NCBI RefSeq assembly: GCF_016735695.1
Contig: NZ_JAERQD010000004.1
Coordinates: forward strand, 1 to 64,000
Direction of reading: 5' to 3'
Length of the DNA: 64,000 nucleotides
Source of the DNA: Microvirga zambiensis WSM3693
GTDB taxonomy: Bacteria > Pseudomonadota > Alphaproteobacteria > Rhizobiales > Beijerinckiaceae
Below the pieces are notes generated by a model. That model had not been told where the DNA came from. It did no database searches and saw only the letters and a program-made list of their open reading frames with translations. Both the position numbers and the translations under genes were made by a program. Positions 37,238 through 46,580 of this stretch are shown here, in pieces (the first letter of the stretch is position 1; every line of letters begins with the position of its first letter).

Positions 37238-37561
37238 TTACTGGACCGACTTCACACGGCCGGAGGAGCCGTCGATCATCACCTGTACGATGCGACCGTC
37301 CTTTTGCAGGACCATGATCACATAGACAAGGGCATCGCTATTGCGGCACAGGCTGGCCCTGACGACATCGGCGCCGGGAACCTGCCGCCGCGCCGTCATG
37401 ACGGCAGCGGCCGGGGCGACGACGCCTTTCGCAGCCACCGTTTCCTGCATTTCGCGGGGCGGCAGGCAATTCTTGAGGGCCGCCGACGCGCTCTGCGCCT
37501 GCGCCGCACCCATCATTCCCAAGAGCCCCAGGAGCCCTATCACCAGCCAAACCAGACGCAT
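37238..37561 (-). CDS. Small exported PepSY-like protein upstream of feuP-feuQ
   Basis: A 107-aa protein with a strong signal peptide (MRLVWLVIGLLGLLGMMGAAQAQ) and a ~84-residue mature domain with two cysteines (LKNCLPP and ASLCRN) and a C-terminal YVIMVLQKDGRIVQVMIDGSSGRV strand pair that recalls PepSY domains. It directly precedes the two-component genes on the same strand. In Sinorhizobium a small periplasmic protein, FeuN, restrains FeuQ; an equivalent role is an inference from position and topology only. The ATG was taken at the signal peptide, not the upstream TTG. Confidence 0.75.
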   Translation of the reverse strand: MRLVWLVIGLLGLLGMMGAAQAQSASAALKNCLPPREMQETVAAKGVVAPAAAVMTARRQVPGADVVRASLCRNSDALVYVIMVLQKDGRIVQVMIDGSSGRVKSVQ

Positions 37562-37643
37562 GAAAAAACCATGCCTTTGCCGCAATGAACGAATTCTGAA
37601 TGCCGTCCCTGAACGGAAGCGCTCCAACCCTCTGAAAATGCTT

Positions 37644-37853
37644 CTAATTCAGAATCTGTTTCGTGGCCAGGATTCTGAACACGGTCGAGGCGATGAAACT
37701 GCCTGCGGCAAGGAGCTGAACGACGGCTTCCTCGACGGCGCCCGTGGTCAGCGCGGAACCGTCGAAGCCGAAGAGGCCGAGGACCAGGGCGGCAAGCCCG
37801 ATCAGGTTGGCCCAGACGGTGCGGCTCGCGAGAATTGTCTTGGTATCCAGCAT
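37644..37853 (-). CDS. Small membrane protein, holin-like
   Basis: A 69-aa protein with two hydrophobic segments (about 14-31 and 43-62) separated by FDGSALTTGAVEEAV. Proteins of this shape occur beside phage endolysins. It follows the GH108 muramidase by 12 bases, so release of the muramidase through the inner membrane is a reasonable inference. No catalytic features; it could also be a membrane anchor. Confidence 0.7.
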   Translation of the reverse strand: MLDTKTILASRTVWANLIGLAALVLGLFGFDGSALTTGAVEEAVVQLLAAGSFIASTVFRILATKQILN

Positions 37854-37865
37854 GGGAAATATCCT

Positions 37866-38402
37866 TCAGTCGATGGATGACAGGGATGCGAGCCGGAGAG
37901 CCTCCCGCTCGGTGACGAAAACACGCCTCTCCCAACCGCGTCCGAAGACGGGCCAGGCGGCAAGGTGGCGGAGAAAGCGAAGTCGCATGCGCGTCAGGCG
38001 GGCTATCGTCTGCGGCTCATCGGCCTCTCGAGCGGCGGCGAGCGTTACCGGCCCGACGATGCCGTCGGCTTCGATGCCGAGCACGGCCTGCAGCATTCTC
38101 ACGGCCCGCAGCGGGCCGGAATGAACCGCGAGATCGAAGACGGTGAGAGCGAGCGCCGGCGGCAGCTCCTCCGCACGCAGGGCATCCCAATAGAGACGCC
38201 TGTAGATGGCGACAGCCTCCCCGCGGGTCAGCCTGCGGACGTCGTCGAGGGAGACGGGATGTCCCCTCGCCCGTTCGAGGGTTGCGCGGGTGATGCCGAA
38301 ATTGGTCGCTCCGCCCGGATCGCTCGCATGCTGCACGAAGCCGCCCTCATGCTCCAGCACGAGGTTCACGGCCTGTTCGAATGACGGCGTAAAAGGCCTC
38401 AT
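37866..38402 (-). CDS. GH108-family N-acetylmuramidase (endolysin)
   Basis: A 178-aa muramidase. The N-terminal domain has LEHEGGFVQHASDPGGATNFGIT, in which E19 of EGG is the catalytic acid of the family and GGATNFGIT is the usual continuation. A C-terminal peptidoglycan-binding segment (LGIEADGIVGPVTLAAA) follows. There is no signal peptide, consistent with holin-dependent export. It lies between the DUF2793 gene (9 bases away) and the holin-like gene. Confidence 0.9.
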   Translation of the reverse strand: MRPFTPSFEQAVNLVLEHEGGFVQHASDPGGATNFGITRATLERARGHPVSLDDVRRLTRGEAVAIYRRLYWDALRAEELPPALALTVFDLAVHSGPLRAVRMLQAVLGIEADGIVGPVTLAAAREADEPQTIARLTRMRLRFLRHLAAWPVFGRGWERRVFVTEREALRLASLSSID

Positions 38403-38411
38403 GTGCGATCC

Positions 38412-39950
38412 TCACGGTTCCGCCTGCAGGGCGATGAAGGCCTGGCTGCCGAGATGAAGATATCCCACGGCTCCGGCGACGCCGGTGAACGATGTTCCAG
38501 CCTGAAACCTCAAAACCAGGCCGGAGGCGCCGGGCGAGGTCAAAGTCGTCACCGTCAATGCGCCGGAGAGCGAAGACCAGTTCGCCGCGCTGTTGTTGTA
38601 GAAGCCGACCTGGTTGCCGGTCGGCGAGTTGTTCAACCAAGTGAAACCGCTGGTGACGAGCACCGGATCGGCTCTCATCGGCACCGGAAGAGTGACCGGA
38701 AGGTCGATTATGTTGCTTGCCGAGCGCTGCCCTAGCGTCAGAAGGACCGCTGTCGTCCCGCCGCTGACGGGCAGCCGCTGGAAGGTGCGCCGGCAGCGGA
38801 ACTCCTCGATCTCGATCGGCGTCCCCGCCCAGATGGTCGCGTGGGATCCGAGCTCCAGCTTCAGGCGCCTGAACAGACATGTTTCGGCGGAATGCAGGCG
38901 CACCAGAACGTTGCCGGTCTCGGAGGCATCGAGCGTCACGCTCGCCGCGCGTCGGCCGGAGCCGGCCGGGATCGTCGCAGCCTTCGTGCCGATGAGAACC
39001 GACAGGGGTGCGGACGGATTCTCCACGGACAAGGTCAGCGGAGCGCCGGCGAAACTCGCCATCCCGAGCTCCGCCGCGGCATGGGCGACATCGACGACCT
39101 GCTCGACGGCACCGGAGAGGCTGATCGTGCCGTCGGTCGCACGGCCGAGCGAGCAGCCGACGGGCCCTGCGCGCCAGCGGTCGAAGGCGTAGCTGCCCGC
39201 CGCGAGAGCGCCGCCTGCGAACCGGCGCTGGTTCACGACGAACCCTGCATTCACGAGAAGGTTTGGCCGCGGCACATCGGCAACGCCGCAGGGAAAGGAC
39301 ACGACACCGCTGGCGCGATCGATGCGGAGCGCATCGCGCCATTCGCTGCCATCGGGCGAAACGCGGATTGCGAAATCGTCGCTGCCGATCAGGCCGGTCT
39401 CCGCACGGCCGCTGAAGCCGCGCTGGTAGAGCTGCGAGAGCACATCCGCCTCGGTGGATTTGTTGAGCACGAAGCGCAGATCGCCGGTCCCGCCCTCTGC
39501 CTCCGGCAATGCCGCGAACAGGGCCGCATTGAGTTTTGCCGAAAAACGGTTCATGCCGTCGGCAATCGTGCCGAGGCCGAGCCGCTGCAGGTTGTGGATC
39601 TCCTCCGGCAAAGCGCCGGAGACCTCCCATTCCGCACCATCGAAAAGGACGAGCAGATCCTCGGCTTCGACATAGGCGAGCCATCCGGCACGCGGCGTGA
39701 GAAAGCGCCAGGCGCCGAGATCGAACAGCGCAATGTCGCCCGCCCGGCCGACGAAGGCGCCCGTTGCCCCGGGACCGACGAGATAGCGGTCGCCTTCAGC
39801 GGGCGAAGCCGGCGGCGCATTGCGGCCGCGCTCCTTCACGGCAAGCTGCACGAGGGCATCGAGGGATGCGAGCGCTTCGTTGTGGGTGACATGCTTTTGC
39901 GCCTGCGCCGCAGCGATGAGCGGCAGGGCGAGATGGGGTGTCGACGGCAT
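38412..39950 (-). CDS. DUF2793 domain phage/GTA protein (probable tail fibre-like)
   Basis: A 512-aa protein. The DUF2793 domain fills the first ~130 residues (TPHLALPLIAAAQAQKHVTHNEALASLD, EGDRYLVGPGATGAFVGRAGDIALFD, WLAYVEAEDLLVLFDG). A ~100-residue segment with ADVLSQLYQRGFSGRAETGLIGSDDF follows, then a beta-rich C-terminal part (NLLVNAGFVVNQRRFAGGAL onwards) like carbohydrate-binding tail-fibre modules. The family accompanies GTA and siphophage tail genes. The ATG has CGGAGAG upstream. Confidence 0.85.
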   Translation of the reverse strand: MPSTPHLALPLIAAAQAQKHVTHNEALASLDALVQLAVKERGRNAPPASPAEGDRYLVGPGATGAFVGRAGDIALFDLGAWRFLTPRAGWLAYVEAEDLLVLFDGAEWEVSGALPEEIHNLQRLGLGTIADGMNRFSAKLNAALFAALPEAEGGTGDLRFVLNKSTEADVLSQLYQRGFSGRAETGLIGSDDFAIRVSPDGSEWRDALRIDRASGVVSFPCGVADVPRPNLLVNAGFVVNQRRFAGGALAAGSYAFDRWRAGPVGCSLGRATDGTISLSGAVEQVVDVAHAAAELGMASFAGAPLTLSVENPSAPLSVLIGTKAATIPAGSGRRAASVTLDASETGNVLVRLHSAETCLFRRLKLELGSHATIWAGTPIEIEEFRCRRTFQRLPVSGGTTAVLLTLGQRSASNIIDLPVTLPVPMRADPVLVTSGFTWLNNSPTGNQVGFYNNSAANWSSLSGALTVTTLTSPGASGLVLRFQAGTSFTGVAGAVGYLHLGSQAFIALQAEP

Positions 39951-40037
39951 CGGAAGATTCTCTCCGGAAAGGACATGCAAAATCGGTGGCGACAACACCC
40001 TCACGTCATCACCTCCCCGGCCATGACGTGGTGATTG

Positions 40038-43000
40038 TCAGCGGACGGGAACGGTAACGAGCCGCTCGAAGCCGCGCCCGGCAACGGCGCTCATCTGCAC
40101 GACGCGCAGGGCGAGCGCGGATTGCGGCGCGCCGAAATCGGCAATTTCCTGCGCACCGGCATAAAGGACTGAAGGCTGCACGCTTGCGAGCGTCCTGCGC
40201 ACGGCCCCGGCATCGAGAATGTCGATCTCGTAGCGCTCCGCGTCTTCGGCAAGCGGGACATCGATCGCATCCCACCCATCGCCGTCACGACGGGTGCGGC
40301 GCATCCATGCGATGCGGATCCCAGATGCTTCGCGCCTTGCGGCGACATGCACGGGAGCGAAGGGCCGGAGCGTCTCACGCGGCACGGTCGCGACGATCTC
40401 GGTCACGGACGCATCCCCATGGTCGCGGCCCGAAGGGCCGATCCGGTAGCGCCAGGTCTGGCCGAGATCCTGCAGGTTCGCGGTAAGAGGAGCAACCGCT
40501 TCGTCCAGCTTCACGATCAGCGATCCCTCCGGGACCGCGCGCGCGGCCTCGGCTTCGGAGCCGGCAAGGCCGCGCAGGAAATGCGAGAGACGATAGCTGC
40601 GCTCGCCGATCAGCTCGGCCCGCGCGGCGGACAGGATTTCCCAGCGACCGCCGGCACCCTGCAGCGCGAACATGTTTCTCCCCGAAAGAGCCGCTTCGTC
40701 GTCGACGGAGCTGAGCGCGCCGGAAGACAACGCGACATCGAGAACCGCGTGCGGATCCCAGCGCCAGAGCGGTCCCGGCATGAGCGCCGACGTCGTCCGC
40801 CCGACCAATGCAGGCAGGTCGAGGATGCGATAGGGCGCATAGCTCGCGCCATTGCCAGAGCGCCAGATCGTCACGGCACCGGGCCAGGGATCAGCAGCCA
40901 CCGCGATATATTGCAGGGCGGCCGGCTCGCCGAAGGCCACCGGCAGATCGAGCACGATCGCCAGCGGCTTGCCGGGGACCGGCGGGGGGCGCCTCGCCGG
41001 ACGCGGGATCGCGGAGCCCGGCCGCTCGAACACGGCGGGCTCGACCGCACGCGTGCTGAGCTTGCGCGTCGGCCCGTCAGTGATGCGCGTGATGCGGTGC
41101 AGCTTCTCGCCCGCGTCTGTCGGCACCGCGATGATGTCGCCCGGTTCGAGATCGATGCGCCGCGGCGACAATTCGAACTCGGCGCCTTCGCGGCCGGCCC
41201 AGAGATCCTGCAGCCATGTATCCGCCAGGCGCTGCGCCTCGGCGCGCCGGGTGACGACGGCGCTGTCCGCCCTTGCCTCCCGCCGGCTCGCACCGGACAG
41301 GCGCCGCGAGGCCACCGCCGCGCGGCGGTAATCCGTATCGCTCTCGGTGAAGCCGACCTCCAACTGCTGCGGCAGCTCGGTCTCCTGCGCGCGGGTGAGC
41401 TTGAGCGAAGGCTCCTTGTCGCCGAGCACGAGATCGTCCCTTGCCAGCTGCACCGCGGCGCGTCCGCCGCGCCCCTGCCATGCGATGCCGCCGCCACGTG
41501 CGACCGCATCGATGCCGAACAGGCGCAGCAGCGGCTCCAATGCGCCGCGCACCGACATCGGCCTGTCGATCACATAGCCATCGACGAAACCGTCGACGGG
41601 GATGGGGCCGGGATCGGCGAAACCGTAATCGCGCAGGATGCGCGCGATCAGCCGGTCGAGCGTCGCGCCCTCGATGCGCCCCGTGATCCAGTGGCCGGTC
41701 TCCCAATTGACGCTGTCCGACCAGACGATGTCGAAATCGGGAAAGGCCGGAAAGGGCCGCGCATCCCAGGCCCAGACGAAGACATTGTCCGGGTCCACCA
41801 TGCGCCCGCTATAGGCGGTCGATGCCGGATTGTACTCTGCCGAAAATCCGCGCTGGGCCGGATCGAAGCGTGAAAGAATCGCTTCCAGGCCGCGCGCCTG
41901 GATGAGATCGTCGCGCACGCCGCGAGAGAACGGCGGAAAGGCCGATTCCGAGGACTTCGGATCGGGAAAGACGTTCGGCCCGTTCGGGCCCTTGTCGACG
42001 GCGGGAATGCCGATCTCGGTCAGCCAGATCGGCTTCGACTGCGCACGCCAGGAGGTCGCGCCGATCTCGACGCCGTCCACGCGCTCGATGTGCCGGTTCG
42101 ACCACCAGGAGACGAGATCCTTCTGCCGGAAGACCCACGGCTTGCCATAGGCGCCGTCCGCGATCGGCCGGCGCGTCTGCGCGTTGCGCTCGGTCGCGTT
42201 GGCATAGTACCAGTCGAAGGCCTCGCCGCTGCCGAGCCGCGCGCGCAGGTAATCGACGTCGTTGATGCTCCGGGCCGCGGCGAGATCCGCATGGTTCGGA
42301 GAATCGCGCCAGTCCGAGATCGGCGGATAATAATCGATCCCGACCGCATCGATATCGTCATCGGCAAAGAGCGAATCGAGGGGAAAGCGTACCTCGCTGC
42401 CGCCGTCGAGAACATGCGCGCCGTATTCCGTCCAGTCGGCGGCGTAGACGATCTTGGTCGACGCGCGCAGGATGTCGCGCACCTCCGCGGCCAGTGCTCT
42501 CAGCCGCGCAACCGCCGGATAGACACCGGATGCGGACCGCACGCGCGTGAGGCCGACGAGTTCGCTGCCGAGAATGAAGCCTTGAACGCCGCCGGCCTCC
42601 TCCGCGAGACCAGCATAATGCAGCACCATGCGGTTGAAGCCGGCGCTGCGCGTGAACCAGCGCTCGACCTGCGTTGCCGCCGCTGCCGTGCCGTCGGGAG
42701 ACCCCGCCCTGCCCGGTGCCGGATCGCAGGTGATGCGCCCGCGCCAGGGATAGGGCGGCTGGCCCGTTCCGCCGTAAGGGTCCGGCAGGGAGTTGCCGGA
42801 GGGAACGTCCATCATCACGAAGGGATAGAGCACGACGTCGAGATCGCGCTCCTTCAGATCCCTGATCAGGCGAATGACGGATTCATCGGAGGGGGTGCCG
42901 CCATAGGCGGGAGAGCCATCGGCAAGCGACACCGCCTTCGCGGCTTGGCGCGTCACCCCGGCCACGGACCAGGTGACCTCGTCGGTGTTCTTGGTCTTCA

Positions 43001-43898
43001 CGTCGACGCGCGGCTCGACGAGACATGAGCCGGCGCGCAGGTCGTCGCCGAACCAGCTCACCACGAGCGACACGCGCTTCAGGTTCGGGCACAGGGCCTG
43101 CAGCGCATCGAGGGAGGCCGTCACGTCGCTTTCGCGCTGCCATTGATGGCGGTTCTCGGGCCGCGTCTTGCCGAGATCCAGAACCTGCATCACCGGCTTG
43201 GTATCATAGCCGAACTCGCTCGCGCCCGGGATGAGGCACACTGCGCGCACCATGCGGTTGAGCCCGTCGACGGGACGGATCACCTCGAAGGAGAATTGCG
43301 GCACGCGGTTGCCGAAATCGGCGAGCGGCAGGCGCTCGAACACCACATAGGCGAGCCCACGATAGGCGGGCGCATGTTGCGCGCCCTCCTTCGCCACGAT
43401 CAGCGGATCGGCGCTTTGCGTCTCGCTGCCCGCATGCAGGCGCATGGTGATGGTGCTGAGATCGAGCTCGCGTCCGTCGGCCCAGACGCGCCGGATGAAG
43501 GCGATGCGTCCCTCGCACAGGCCGACTGCAAGATTGGCGAAATAGGAATAGGTGGTGGTGACGGTCTTCGGCCCGCCGCCCATGCCCTTGCCGCCCTGGT
43601 TGGAGCGATCCTTGCTCGTGTTCACCGCCTCCTCGAGGCGTGTCGCCCAAATGAGCTGGCCGCCGATGCGGGCGCGTCCATAGACGCGCGGGATCGGCGC
43701 GCCCTCGGTGGAGGTGAGCCCGTCGATATCCTTCAGGCGCGGGCCTTCCACGTGCTTCGTGGTGTCGCCGGCAAAGAGCGCGTTGTCGATGGCAGCGCCA
43801 GCGAGCGCACCGAGCGCCCGGCCCGCCATGGCGCCGACCGGCCCGCCGATCATGCCGCCGACGACGGAACCGACTGTTTGCAGAACGATGGTGGCCAT
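40038..43898 (-). CDS. GTA tail-tip/host specificity protein (gp15-like, megatron)
   Basis: A 1286-aa protein, the largest structural component of GTA tails. The hydrophobic N-terminus (VGSVVGGMIGGPVGAMAGRALG) is followed by EGAPIPRVYGRARIGGQLIWATR, a glycoside hydrolase-like TIM-barrel domain (about 420-760: KIVYAADWTEYG, WLTEIGIPAVDKGPNG, NVFVWAWDARP), and a phage tail tip domain (GWDA, LEPGDIIAVP, FLRGLAGSE). The start overlaps the stop of the NlpC gene by one base. It should form the tail tip that contacts the recipient cell; the barrel may act on cell-surface glycans. Confidence 0.92.
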   Translation of the reverse strand: MATIVLQTVGSVVGGMIGGPVGAMAGRALGALAGAAIDNALFAGDTTKHVEGPRLKDIDGLTSTEGAPIPRVYGRARIGGQLIWATRLEEAVNTSKDRSNQGGKGMGGGPKTVTTTYSYFANLAVGLCEGRIAFIRRVWADGRELDLSTITMRLHAGSETQSADPLIVAKEGAQHAPAYRGLAYVVFERLPLADFGNRVPQFSFEVIRPVDGLNRMVRAVCLIPGASEFGYDTKPVMQVLDLGKTRPENRHQWQRESDVTASLDALQALCPNLKRVSLVVSWFGDDLRAGSCLVEPRVDVKTKNTDEVTWSVAGVTRQAAKAVSLADGSPAYGGTPSDESVIRLIRDLKERDLDVVLYPFVMMDVPSGNSLPDPYGGTGQPPYPWRGRITCDPAPGRAGSPDGTAAAATQVERWFTRSAGFNRMVLHYAGLAEEAGGVQGFILGSELVGLTRVRSASGVYPAVARLRALAAEVRDILRASTKIVYAADWTEYGAHVLDGGSEVRFPLDSLFADDDIDAVGIDYYPPISDWRDSPNHADLAAARSINDVDYLRARLGSGEAFDWYYANATERNAQTRRPIADGAYGKPWVFRQKDLVSWWSNRHIERVDGVEIGATSWRAQSKPIWLTEIGIPAVDKGPNGPNVFPDPKSSESAFPPFSRGVRDDLIQARGLEAILSRFDPAQRGFSAEYNPASTAYSGRMVDPDNVFVWAWDARPFPAFPDFDIVWSDSVNWETGHWITGRIEGATLDRLIARILRDYGFADPGPIPVDGFVDGYVIDRPMSVRGALEPLLRLFGIDAVARGGGIAWQGRGGRAAVQLARDDLVLGDKEPSLKLTRAQETELPQQLEVGFTESDTDYRRAAVASRRLSGASRREARADSAVVTRRAEAQRLADTWLQDLWAGREGAEFELSPRRIDLEPGDIIAVPTDAGEKLHRITRITDGPTRKLSTRAVEPAVFERPGSAIPRPARRPPPVPGKPLAIVLDLPVAFGEPAALQYIAVAADPWPGAVTIWRSGNGASYAPYRILDLPALVGRTTSALMPGPLWRWDPHAVLDVALSSGALSSVDDEAALSGRNMFALQGAGGRWEILSAARAELIGERSYRLSHFLRGLAGSEAEAARAVPEGSLIVKLDEAVAPLTANLQDLGQTWRYRIGPSGRDHGDASVTEIVATVPRETLRPFAPVHVAARREASGIRIAWMRRTRRDGDGWDAIDVPLAEDAERYEIDILDAGAVRRTLASVQPSVLYAGAQEIADFGAPQSALALRVVQMSAVAGRGFERLVTVPVR

Positions 43899-44326
43899 CA
43901 GGGTTTGTCCGGAAAACGAAAGGCGTGGGAAAGATGACGCCGCCACCAGGGACGAAACGCGACTTCGGCAACCGCGGCGCCGTCATGGGCGTGGATCATG
44001 GTGTCGGACGAGGTCGCGATGGCGCAGTGCTTGGCGGGCATCGTCTCGCGCCAGCGGAAGAGCAGCACGTCGCCGGGCTGGAAATGCGCCGGCTCGATCT
44101 CGACGAGATGTTTTTGCGCGGCGGCGACGAGCGTGTCGGCACCCGCCTCTGCCCAATCCGGCGAGTAAGGCGGCGGCAATTCAGGCTCCGCGCCCATCAC
44201 GCCGCGCCAGATTCCGCGCAGCAGCCCGAGGCAATCGCAGCCGATGCCTTTCAGCGAGGCCTGATGACGATAGGGCGTGCCGATCCAGGAGCGGGCTTCG
44301 GCGATGATGAGATCGGATTGGGGCAT
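43898..44326 (-). CDS. GTA NlpC/P60 family peptidase (gp14-like)
   Basis: A 142-aa cysteine peptidase of the tail tip that should cut peptidoglycan stem peptides during DNA entry. It begins IIAEARSWIGTPYRHQASLKGIGCDCLGLLRGIW, with catalytic C32 in the DCxG motif, and later PAKHCAIATSSD and MIHAHDG supply the histidine region. The start is uncertain: the chosen ATG lacks a clear ribosome-binding site, and an in-frame ATG six codons upstream is as good. A type E repeat fills the gap to the previous gene. Confidence 0.88.
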   Translation of the reverse strand: MPQSDLIIAEARSWIGTPYRHQASLKGIGCDCLGLLRGIWRGVMGAEPELPPPYSPDWAEAGADTLVAAAQKHLVEIEPAHFQPGDVLLFRWRETMPAKHCAIATSSDTMIHAHDGAAVAEVAFRPWWRRHLSHAFRFPDKP

Positions 44327-44362
44327 GATGGTGATTGAATACATAGCGGGAAACGCGGCGGG

Positions 44363-44473
44363 CCCTCTCCCCCCTTGTGGGGGAGAGTTGGAGAGGGGGG
44401 GTGTGAGCGCTAATCTATGAAGGTTGGGCGCCAGCACCCCCCTCCCTAGCCCTCCCCCACAAGGGGGGAGGGA
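44363..44473. repeat. Type E palindromic repeat
   Basis: CCCTCTCCCCCCTTGTGGGGGAGAG at left and CCCTCCCCCACAAGGGGGGAGGG at right (arms given in part), with AGCGCTAATCTATGAAGG between. It lies between the gp14-like and gp13-like GTA genes. Confidence 0.85.
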
Positions 44474-44505
44474 ATTGCGTTGCGCGTGCAGGACACGAAG
44501 CGCCA

Positions 44506-45396
44506 TCACCTGAAAAAGCTCCCGCCATCGAGCCCCGGCTCGCCCTGCTGCGGCATGCGGATGATGAAGTCGTTGCCGGGCATGTGCGGGAAGCCGCGGA
44601 AATTCACCGCGTTGCCGAACTTCTTCCGGCAGGTGCCATGGGTCTTGTCGCAGCCCGCCGTGACGCGGAACGTGTCGCCGGCCTTGATCGCTTGCGGCGC
44701 GCGCTGCCACAGATCGAACTCGTCCGTTCCGCTGACCGCGCGATGAACCTTGATCTCGACCGAGATGCCGGCATTGTCGCCGCTGAGCCAGGTGAGCTTG
44801 CCGGCATTGCACCACCCGTCCGAAAAGCCTATGCCGGAAGCGGCGATGGTGAGCGCACCGTCTGTGTTCGTCACCGTACCCGTATCGGAATAGCTCGACG
44901 AGGCAAGGTTGATGCCGCAGCGCTCGTCACCGAGATCGGCCGAGCAGGTGGCGCGGAAGAGCCGCCCGCGCTCCTCGTCGAAGCGATGCATGAGCCCGCG
45001 CACCTCCGCGACGAAGCTGCCGTCCGCGCGCCTGATCTCGCCGATGGAGCCGATGTCGAGCAGAATGCGCTCCTCCACGTTGCTCCAGTTCACGAGCCAG
45101 GTTTCCACGCTCGCATCGTCATAAAGACCTGAGGCAATATCGTCCTCGGTGATGCCGGCGGATACCAGCGCGCCGGCCACCTCGCCGCCGCCGACGGCGA
45201 ACCCGAGCTCGGCGCTCGCCTCCGCCGCCTCGAGCCCTGAGCGCGCCGCATAGAGGGTACCGCTGATGACGAGATCGCGGTCGTGATCGGTGAAGCCGAA
45301 GGTGACGCCATCACGCCGGATCAGCCTCCAGCAATGGCAAAGCGTCGTCGTTCCGTCGGCAAGATGAGCGGCGAGGTTTTGGGGAATGGTGCGCAT
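44506..45396 (-). CDS. GTA DUF2163 protein (gp13-like hub component)
   Basis: A 296-aa protein. DUF2163 spans the N-terminal half (LCHCWRLIRRDGVTFGFTDHDRDL, ASGLYDDASVETWLVNW, RGLMHRFDEERGRLF), followed by the C-terminal phage BR0599 domain with CSADLGDERCGINL, AGCDKTHGTCRKKFGN and NFRGFPHMPGND. The paired cysteines are conserved in GTA hub proteins, in which an Fe-S cluster has been reported. It lies between the DUF2460 and NlpC genes as in other GTAs. Confidence 0.92.
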   Translation of the reverse strand: MRTIPQNLAAHLADGTTTLCHCWRLIRRDGVTFGFTDHDRDLVISGTLYAARSGLEAAEASAELGFAVGGGEVAGALVSAGITEDDIASGLYDDASVETWLVNWSNVEERILLDIGSIGEIRRADGSFVAEVRGLMHRFDEERGRLFRATCSADLGDERCGINLASSSYSDTGTVTNTDGALTIAASGIGFSDGWCNAGKLTWLSGDNAGISVEIKVHRAVSGTDEFDLWQRAPQAIKAGDTFRVTAGCDKTHGTCRKKFGNAVNFRGFPHMPGNDFIIRMPQQGEPGLDGGSFFR

Positions 45397-45440
45397 GATT
45401 GGACTCGAAATGTGCCGGCGATGTCCGCAGGCTGACCCTT

Positions 45441-45552
45441 CACGTCATGGCCGTCCCCGGACTTGATCCGGGGATCAGTCCCGGCCACCCACGTCTTGGG
45501 ATCCACAGCGTTGCAAAGGCGTGGGTCCCCGGATCAAGTCCGGGGATGACGT
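45441..45552. repeat. Type C palindromic repeat
   Basis: ACGTCATGGCCG, CCGGACTTGATCCGG, CACGTCTTGGGATCC...GCGTGGGTCCCCGGATC and GGGGATGACGTG. It fills most of the gap between the gp13-like and gp12-like genes. Confidence 0.85.
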
Positions 45553-45584
45553 GCGAGGGTGGGGTTAGGGACTACGCGAGAACG

Positions 45585-46223
45585 TCAAGGAACGATCTCG
45601 ATCAGCGGGATCTGCGGGATTCCGCCGGCTTCGAAGGTGGAGAGGTCGATGTCGAGCTCGTCCGTGTCGAAGCGGACCGGCACGTCGAAGGCGAAGCCCG
45701 CGGTGATGATGTTGCCCGCGGGCGGCGCGACGACGAAGGTCACGAGGCCGGTTGCGGGGTCGCAGTTGAACTGTGTGCCCACCGCCTGCTCGACGCCGTT
45801 GACGGCAACGCGCACCGTGCCGCCTACAGGCTTGGCGATGGGCCGGCTGTACGGCGCGAAGGACGAGCCGTAGCTCTTCACAAGCAAAAAATTCCGCTCC
45901 ACGCCGTTGCCGGTGCCGATGCGCTGGTCGAGCGGCGTCGGCTCCCGCGAGGGCGGGCCGGAGCGCCAATCGGTGCGGTCGCGGAAGCGGAAGCCGTAGA
46001 GCCTGCCTCGCCGCTCTTCGAAGAAGGCGATGACGCCGTGCAGCGCATCCAGCGTGCGGATGCCGAGGCCCGCATCGTAGCGGCGGCGCGAACCGGCCCA
46101 GCGGCTGTTGCGATGCTCGCGGCCGGAAGCGAGCGTGACGATATCGGTCCGCCGCACCGGCCCGCCCCGGCTGCCGAGGCTGACATCGAGCGGAAAGCGG
46201 ACCTCGTGGAAATCGGAGGCCAT
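45585..46223 (-). CDS. GTA DUF2460 protein (gp12-like distal tail protein)
   Basis: A 212-aa protein with the DUF2460 signatures FHEVRFPLDVSLGSRGGPVRRTDIV at the N-terminus, HRNSRWAGSRRRYDAGLGIRTLD, FFEERRGRLYGFRFRDRTDWRS, and DPATGLVTF with VPVRFDTDELDIDL near the end. It should connect the tail tube to the hub. The MASDFHEV start was chosen over a frame 41 codons upstream that overlaps the divergent YdcH gene. Confidence 0.93.
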   Translation of the reverse strand: MASDFHEVRFPLDVSLGSRGGPVRRTDIVTLASGREHRNSRWAGSRRRYDAGLGIRTLDALHGVIAFFEERRGRLYGFRFRDRTDWRSGPPSREPTPLDQRIGTGNGVERNFLLVKSYGSSFAPYSRPIAKPVGGTVRVAVNGVEQAVGTQFNCDPATGLVTFVVAPPAGNIITAGFAFDVPVRFDTDELDIDLSTFEAGGIPQIPLIEIVP

Positions 46224-46302
46224 GATGGATCCATGTTCTTGAAACGAAAGAATGGGGGTGGCGTTGACCCCGAAGCGGCCCCTATCAAGGAGACGGCAGG
46301 CG

Positions 46303-46545
46303 ATGAGCAATGCTCCCAACGACCTCGCGGAAGACTTTCCCGACAAGCGCGACCGGATTCACCAGCTCAAGACCAGCGACAACCGCTTCGCGCGGCTCTA
46401 CGACGAGTACAACGAGCTGAACCGCACCATCCACCGGGTCGAAACGCGGGTCGAGCCTCAGACCGACGAGGCCGAGGAAGAGCTCAAGCGTCGCCGCCTG
46501 CAGATCAAGGACGAGATCATGGCGATGCTCGACCGCGTCGGTTGA
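46303..46545 (+). CDS. YdcH/DUF465 family protein
   Basis: An 80-aa, mostly helical charged protein: DFPDKRDRIHQLKTSDNRFARLYDEYNELNRTIHRVE, then LKRRRLQIKDEIMAMLDRV. This matches DUF465 (YdcH), a coiled-coil family of unknown function. AAGGAGA lies about ten bases before the ATG. It is on the plus strand inside the minus-strand GTA cluster, divergent from the DUF2460 gene with an 79-base gap, and is not a known GTA component. Confidence 0.85.
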   Translation: MSNAPNDLAEDFPDKRDRIHQLKTSDNRFARLYDEYNELNRTIHRVETRVEPQTDEAEEELKRRRLQIKDEIMAMLDRVG

Positions 46546-46580
46546 GCAAAATGCCCTGAAAACACCTAGGACCTGATCCT

